This document shows, in pieces, positions 59,036 to 64,000 of a stretch of 64,000 nt of DNA; the first letter of the stretch is position 1, and each line of letters begins with the position of its first letter. This DNA comes from Flavobacterium oncorhynchi (lineage in GTDB: Bacteria; Bacteroidota; Bacteroidia; Flavobacteriales; Flavobacteriaceae), in NCBI RefSeq assembly GCF_002217355.1, contig NZ_MUHA01000031.1:27443-91442 (forward strand), given 5' to 3'. Position numbers and translations under genes: made by a program. The notes under the pieces were generated by a model. The model was not told the DNA's origin. It searched no databases and saw only the letters and a program-made list of their open reading frames with translations.

Positions 59036-61561
59036 ATGACACACACCTATACAATATCGGGAATGACTTGCGATGGATGTCGTACGAAAGTAGAAAAAAC
59101 ATTAAATGCTGTGCAGGGAATAAAGGCAACTGTTACCTTAGATCCTCCATTGGCAACCATTACAATGGAAAAACATATTGCAACCGAACAGCTGCAGGAA
59201 GCATTGACTGCGGTTGGAAAGTACACCATTGAAATGACACACACGACTCATTCGCAAGAAAAAACAGCTGAGAAACCATGCTGTAGTACTGCTAACGATC
59301 CTGATCATAAAAAGTTAGCTGCGCCTCATAATGATGCGGGTGGAAAATACTATTGCCCGATGCATTGTGAAGGCGATAAAATGTATGATAAACCGGGAGA
59401 TTGTCCTGTATGCGGAATGCATTTGGTACAAGAACCACCCGCTGTTCAGGTTCAGCAATACACATGCTCTATGCATCCGGAAATTATAACCAATGCGCCA
59501 GGATCATGTCCTATTTGCGGGATGGATCTAGTACCAATGGAACCAAGCGAAAGCGAAGAACAAAGGATTTATAAGGGTTTGGTTAAGAAAATGAAAATAG
59601 CGGTTGTATTTACAGTTCCTGTTTTCGCCATTGCCATGATAGAAATGGCACACAACAATCCTCTACTTCAACTAATGGATGCGGCTAAATGGAATTGGGT
59701 ACAGCTTATTTTATCACTTCCTGTTGTCTTTTATGCCTGCTGGGTATTTTTTGTACGAGCATGGAAATCAATAATCACATGGAATTTAAATATGTTTACC
59801 CTTATCGGAATTGGTACAGGAGTGGCATTTTTATTTAGTTTAGTTGGAATGTTTTTTCCAGACATTTTTCCAAGTGAATTTAAGACCCAGCACGGAACAG
59901 TACTATTGTACTTCGAGGCCACAACAGTTATTCTGACTTTGGTTTTATTAGGACAATTGCTTGAAGCCAGAGCGCACAGTCAAACCAGTGGTGCTATAAA
60001 AGAATTATTAAAATTGGCTCCTACCGAAGCTACTTTGGTAATTGATGGCGGTGATAAAGTAATCTCAATCCATGATATAAAAAAAGGTAATTTATTACGG
60101 GTAAAACCCGGAGATAAAATTCCTGTGGATGGGAAAATAACCGATGGTGAAAGTACAATAGACGAATCGATGATTACCGGTGAACCAATTCCTGTAGATA
60201 AAAAAATAGGCGATATGGTGTCTTCAGGAACTATAAACGGAAACAAATCATTTATAATGATTGCCGAAAAAGTTGGTTCGGAAACCTTGCTTTCGCAAAT
60301 TATACAGATGGTTAATAATGCAAGTCGTTCCAGAGCACCAATTCAAAAACTAGCCGATAGTATTGCTAAATATTTTGTACCAATTGTTGTTGTAATTTCC
60401 ATTCTTACCTTTTTCATTTGGGCAAAATTTGGTCCCGAACCGGCATTGGTCTATGGGTTTATAAATGCCATTGCGGTACTAATTATTGCCTGTCCTTGTG
60501 CTTTAGGATTGGCAACGCCCATGTCTGTAATGGTAGGAGTTGGAAAAGGCGCTCAATCGGGAATTCTGATAAAAAATGCTGAAGCTTTAGAAAAAATGGA
60601 TAAGGTAAATGTTCTGATTACTGATAAAACAGGAACAATTACAGAAGGGAAACCTTCGGTGGAAAAAATTGTTGCACTACAATATTCAGAAGATGAACTG
60701 TTGCAATACATTGCATCTTTAAATCAGTATAGCGAACACCCTTTGGCACAAGCCGTGGTGAAATTTGCAAAAGCTAAAAATGTCTCTTTAACGAAAGTCG
60801 ATGATTTTGAAAATATTGCAGGAAAAGGAGTTATTGGAACTGCTATTGATAAAAAGATCGCATTAGGGAATAAAAAATTAATGGAGCAAGTAGGCGCAGC
60901 TATATCTGCCACAATTGAAGAGAAAATTATTGCCGAACAAAAATTAGGAAAAACAGTTTCTTATATCGCTGTAGATAAGAACGTAGTGGGATTTGTAACG
61001 ATAACCGATGCTATAAAACAAACCAGTGCTGCTGCTATAAAAGAATTAATGCGTCAAGGAGTTGAAGTAATCATGCTTACGGGAGATAATGTAAATACTG
61101 CCAAAGCTGTTGCCGAAGATTTGCATTTAACCTCTTTCCAAGCAGGTTGTTTACCAGAAGACAAATTAAAAGTAATAGAGAAATTACAAGCTGAAGGAAA
61201 AGTTGTTGCTATGGCAGGAGATGGCATAAACGATGCGCCAGCTTTGGCACAATCGGACATTGGCATTGCGATGGGAACAGGAACAGATGTTGCGATAGAA
61301 AGTGCCAAGATTACTTTGGTAAAAGGAGATTTGCAAGGAATTGTAAAAGCAAAAAATCTGAGCCACGCTGTAATGCGCAACATCAAGCAAAACCTATTCT
61401 TTGCTTTTATTTATAATGTCTTAGGCGTACCAGTAGCTGCGGGAGTTTTATATCCGTTTTTCGGAATATTACTTTCTCCTATGATTGCTGCCCTGGCAAT
61501 GAGTTTTAGCTCGGTATCTGTTATTGTCAATGCATTGCGATTGAGAAGCTTAAAACTCTAA
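59036..61561 (+). CDS. copA: Cu(I)-transporting P1B-1 ATPase with extra HMBD modules
   Basis: An 841-residue P-type ATPase exporting Cu(I) or Ag(I) to the periplasm. Residues 1-70 are an HMA domain (GMTCDGC, Cys12/Cys15). Two HMBD modules follow, YYCPMHCEG...CPVCGMHLV and YTCSMHPEI...CPICGMDLVP (about 110-170). Then come the A-domain TGEPIPV, the helix-6 motif Cys486-Pro-Cys488, the phosphorylated Asp530 in DKTGTIT, the HP motif SEHPLAQAV and GDGINDAPALA. The end MAALAMSFSSVSVI-type helix 8 (AMSFSSVSVI) is diagnostic of P1B-1 copper pumps. It is the largest intact metal pump of the region. Confidence 0.95.
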   Translation: MTHTYTISGMTCDGCRTKVEKTLNAVQGIKATVTLDPPLATITMEKHIATEQLQEALTAVGKYTIEMTHTTHSQEKTAEKPCCSTANDPDHKKLAAPHNDAGGKYYCPMHCEGDKMYDKPGDCPVCGMHLVQEPPAVQVQQYTCSMHPEIITNAPGSCPICGMDLVPMEPSESEEQRIYKGLVKKMKIAVVFTVPVFAIAMIEMAHNNPLLQLMDAAKWNWVQLILSLPVVFYACWVFFVRAWKSIITWNLNMFTLIGIGTGVAFLFSLVGMFFPDIFPSEFKTQHGTVLLYFEATTVILTLVLLGQLLEARAHSQTSGAIKELLKLAPTEATLVIDGGDKVISIHDIKKGNLLRVKPGDKIPVDGKITDGESTIDESMITGEPIPVDKKIGDMVSSGTINGNKSFIMIAEKVGSETLLSQIIQMVNNASRSRAPIQKLADSIAKYFVPIVVVISILTFFIWAKFGPEPALVYGFINAIAVLIIACPCALGLATPMSVMVGVGKGAQSGILIKNAEALEKMDKVNVLITDKTGTITEGKPSVEKIVALQYSEDELLQYIASLNQYSEHPLAQAVVKFAKAKNVSLTKVDDFENIAGKGVIGTAIDKKIALGNKKLMEQVGAAISATIEEKIIAEQKLGKTVSYIAVDKNVVGFVTITDAIKQTSAAAIKELMRQGVEVIMLTGDNVNTAKAVAEDLHLTSFQAGCLPEDKLKVIEKLQAEGKVVAMAGDGINDAPALAQSDIGIAMGTGTDVAIESAKITLVKGDLQGIVKAKNLSHAVMRNIKQNLFFAFIYNVLGVPVAAGVLYPFFGILLSPMIAALAMSFSSVSVIVNALRLRSLKL

Positions 61562-61587
61562 AAAATAATAATTTATTATTAAAACAA

Positions 61588-62832
61588 ATGACCAATCTAG
61601 GACAAATTATTCTGCAGTATAAAAACGATAACGAAAGTGTCTACAATACCTGGTTTATAGATAACAACCAACGGTTAAAGGCATTTCGGACTATAAGACG
61701 AGGTGTTTTACAAGTCATTGAGGATATTAAAAAGAAAACCTTTCCTAATGATTTTAAAGAAAGCAGCTTAGAATTTGTTCTGAGTTGCATTGCTGAACAA
61801 AAACAAGTCTTTGCAGGGGTTTCCCATCCGTTTTATTGGAAACCCAAATTACGCATCCCCGATATCTATGAAAATCAAAACAATAAATTGGCTTTTGGTC
61901 AATTCCTTGAAAATTGTATTAATGCCAAGTCTGAAGAACAGGTTGTAAAAGAAATCATAAAACTCGATGAATTAAAAATTAAAGGATTAGGACCTGCGGT
62001 TGCCAGTATTTTGTATTTCATACACCCAACCTGGTTCCCGCCATTCAACACTGCTATTCTCAATGGCTTTAATTTTCTTTTTAAAGACAAAAAAAAATTG
62101 GGAAGCTGGACAGAATATCTTAAAATAAGGGAAACTTTGATGGAAACTAACACTTTGCATAAATCTCAGCTGTCAAATGATTTGGGTGCCATTGCAGGAT
62201 TGTGTTTTGAAATTGGAACCCAGAAAATGCTAATCGGTAACGATGAATATTTAAGCGAGGCAGAACGTTCAAGATTCGAAAAAAACGTACACAAGCGTCA
62301 AAGAGAAATACTCGAAGAAAAACTGGAGGAAAATCTGCATAGTGAGATGCAATACCATCTGCTAAAAATAGGTATTTCTCTAGGTTTCGATGTTACCCCG
62401 GCAAGCAATGATAAAAACAAATCATTTAATGGACAAAATTTCTCATTTATTTCACTGGTAAAATTCCCTGAGTTGCCTACTGACAAGGATACTCAAAATA
62501 CCATCAGGCTTATTGATGTGCTCTGGTTCGAAAAAGGCACAAACAAAATTATAGGAGCCTTTGAAGTGGAAAAGAGCACTAGTATCTACTCCGGCATACT
62601 GCGCTTGTCTGACCTATACTTCAGCATATCAAGCGGACAGGAAGTTTTTTATATTATTATTCCCAATAACAGGGAAAAGGATGTAGTGCTTCAGCTAAAT
62701 AGGCCCGTTATAAAAAACTCTAAAATGAATATACAATATATCCTGTTCTCTGAACTAAGGGCCAATTGTGATGCTATCTGTAACTTTGGAACCGACCATT
62801 CGGTAATGGAAAAAATATCAAAATCAATTTAA
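61588..62832 (+). CDS. Putative restriction-endonuclease-like protein with HhH segment
   Basis: A 414-residue protein of uncertain family. The N-terminal half is helical and includes LKIKGLGPAVASILYFIHPT, similar to a helix-hairpin-helix DNA-binding motif of base-excision glycosylases. The C-terminal half has a PD-(D/E)xK-like core: Asp310 in LIDVLWFEKG, then Glu326-Val-Glu328-Lys329 in AFEVEKST and GILRLSDLYFS. This D...FEVExS...G..R..D pattern appears in Mrr-like and type II restriction relatives. The middle position is Glu-Val-Glu rather than Glu-x-Lys. It is placed directly behind copA with no modification gene nearby. Confidence 0.55.
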   Translation: MTNLGQIILQYKNDNESVYNTWFIDNNQRLKAFRTIRRGVLQVIEDIKKKTFPNDFKESSLEFVLSCIAEQKQVFAGVSHPFYWKPKLRIPDIYENQNNKLAFGQFLENCINAKSEEQVVKEIIKLDELKIKGLGPAVASILYFIHPTWFPPFNTAILNGFNFLFKDKKKLGSWTEYLKIRETLMETNTLHKSQLSNDLGAIAGLCFEIGTQKMLIGNDEYLSEAERSRFEKNVHKRQREILEEKLEENLHSEMQYHLLKIGISLGFDVTPASNDKNKSFNGQNFSFISLVKFPELPTDKDTQNTIRLIDVLWFEKGTNKIIGAFEVEKSTSIYSGILRLSDLYFSISSGQEVFYIIIPNNREKDVVLQLNRPVIKNSKMNIQYILFSELRANCDAICNFGTDHSVMEKISKSI

Positions 62833-62844
62833 AATTAAAAAACT

Positions 62845-63717
62845 ATGAAAAAAATAATTCTATTAAGCTTCATTATAATACAATCGTTATCAATTTGGGC
62901 ACAGGAAAAAGTTCAAATTAAGCTTACTTCTGCAAGCCCTTCAGCATCATTTCAACAAGAAATTGGAAGCTCAACAATAAAAATGGCCTATAGCAGACCC
63001 TTAGTAAGAGGACGAAAAATATTTGGGGAACTGGTGCCATTTGGCAAACTCTGGCGGACAGGTGCCAGTGACTGTACGACCATCAGTACTAATGAGGATA
63101 TCACCTTAGGAAATAATATTTTAAAAACAGGAACCTACTCTATATTTTCAATTCCATCAGAAAATGAGTGGACTATCATTATAAATAGTGATAGTACTTT
63201 ACATGGCGAAACTGGTTATGATGAGAAAAAAGACGTTATGCGTTTTACCGTCCCCACAGAAAAAACAACTAATTTCTACGAAACTTTTACCATCGAATTA
63301 AATGACATCAATAGTAAAGGAGAAGGTTTCCTTAAAATAGAATGGGAAAATACTATGGTTAAAATACCAATGAAAAGCAAAGCTGACAAAGAAATTTTAG
63401 CCCTGATTGACAAATATATTATTAAAGAGAAAAGTCAAAATGCTACTTTATTGTTTCAGGCAGCAAATTATTATTCAACCACGGGAAGAGCAAATAACCA
63501 AACAGTATCCTGGTTAACTGAGGCCGAAAAATTGGATCCCGAAAATTTTTATTATCCCACTTTAAGACAGAAAGTATCTTTAGAACTGAAGGATTATCCC
63601 AATGCCATTGAGGCTGCAAAAAAAGCCTTAACAATTGCTGAACAGAAAAAAATGAAGGGTACTGAAAAATTAAAAAATCAGATTGAAGAGTTACAATTAT
63701 TACTTAAAAGTAAATAA
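62845..63717 (+). CDS. DUF2911 family secreted protein
   Basis: A 290-residue protein with a signal peptide (MKKIILLSFIIIQSLSIWAQ). The DUF2911 core spans residues 25-170: ASFQQEIGSSTIKMAYSRP, RGRKIFGELVPFGKLWRTGA, TGTYSIFSIPSENEWTIIIN. The remaining part is helical with TPR-like repeats (NATLLFQAANYYSTTGRANN, YPNAIEAAKKALTIA). The family is common in Bacteroidota and its function is unknown. It follows the nuclease-like gene after 12 bases. Confidence 0.85.
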   Translation: MKKIILLSFIIIQSLSIWAQEKVQIKLTSASPSASFQQEIGSSTIKMAYSRPLVRGRKIFGELVPFGKLWRTGASDCTTISTNEDITLGNNILKTGTYSIFSIPSENEWTIIINSDSTLHGETGYDEKKDVMRFTVPTEKTTNFYETFTIELNDINSKGEGFLKIEWENTMVKIPMKSKADKEILALIDKYIIKEKSQNATLLFQAANYYSTTGRANNQTVSWLTEAEKLDPENFYYPTLRQKVSLELKDYPNAIEAAKKALTIAEQKKMKGTEKLKNQIEELQLLLKSK

Positions 63718-63856
63718 ATAATTAAGCTATTATAATATCACACTGAAAACTACAGGAGCTTAAAAAAAAAGATTGCCATTTAAGCCGATACAGTGTTATA
63801 GTGACCTTAGACTTGTTTTGTTCAGGGAAATCGTTAAATCTAAATAATTTTTAAAT

Positions 63857-64000
63857 ATGAAAAATATGAAAATGGAACACGCAACACAGCTGCATTCAAA
63901 AGAGGTGGACTCTAAAATGTACAAAAAATTAGCCCTTATGATAGTATTGTCATTTATTTCGATGTATGTACTAATGTATTCTGGAAAAACCGGTCAATTT
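63857..64000 (+). CDS. Start of a membrane protein, possibly DUF305 (partial)
   Basis: The gene runs off the right edge. The 48 visible codons start MKNMKMEHATQLHSKEVDSK and continue into a membrane helix (KLALMIVLSFISMYVLMYSG). The charged His/Met-containing N terminus followed by MYKKLALMIVLSFISMYVLM resembles Bacteroidota DUF305 proteins that occur in copper clusters. The domain itself is outside the window, so this is tentative. Confidence 0.5.
   Translation, partial: MKNMKMEHATQLHSKEVDSKMYKKLALMIVLSFISMYVLMYSGKTGQF

Overview
The window looks like a low-GC Flavobacteriaceae chromosome, most likely Flavobacterium or a close relative. The reasons are the gene families (a PaiB-like FMN protein, WbqC, DUF5683, DUF3347, DUF2911, a long multi-pass signal peptidase I), several TAnnTTTG promoter boxes typical of Bacteroidota sigma-70, and AT-rich intergenic DNA holding small palindromic repeats. 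No tRNA, rRNA, CRISPR array, transposase or integrase gene was found.

Positions 1 to about 29.5 kb read as ordinary chromosome. They hold a hybrid sensor kinase running off the left edge, GAPDH, lipoyl synthase, an M48 protease beside a truncated copy of its own 3' end, TonB, an ECF sigma factor, two glycosyltransferases, MurB, a Tat-like secreted aminotransferase, a rhodanese-thioredoxin lipoprotein, RecF, RibH, MutL followed by two rhomboid proteases and an EEP phosphatase, then a minus-strand block with WbqC, signal peptidase I, DapB, DUF5683, ParB, ParA and RlpA. Gaps carry intrinsic terminators and at least four kinds of dispersed inverted repeat. At 29.5-29.7 kb there is a candidate structured RNA ending in a terminator.

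From about 29.8 kb to the right edge the content changes to accessory genes and base composition rises in places, which suggests one or more acquired islands. First comes a seven-gene arsenic operon on the minus strand, in transcription order: ArsR, DUF6428, thioredoxin-type ArsC, ACR3, an ArsO-like flavoprotein and two paralogous metallophosphoesterases. Next is a defence cluster (35.5-46.4 kb): a GAPS4-like gene pair, a HEPN/Toprim-type single gene, a BcgI-like restriction-modification pair (nuclease-methylase plus specificity subunit) and a Gabija-like pair (OLD-family ATPase-Toprim nuclease plus UvrD-type helicase).

From 46.7 kb onward is a copper/silver resistance region on the plus strand: a Cys/His-rich secreted protein, four DUF3347 proteins, a Met-rich beta-propeller lipoprotein, a c-heme protein, a Cus-type RND pump whose gene is split by a frameshift at an A7 tract, a TolC-type channel, two adaptors and a Cu(I) P1B ATPase. 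Five copies of a CxMHP...CxxCGM metal-binding module recur across these proteins. An unrelated nuclease-like gene sits directly behind the ATPase. The metal proteins probably act together: soluble and lipid-anchored proteins bind periplasmic metal, the ATPase clears the cytoplasm and the RND complex exports across the outer membrane.
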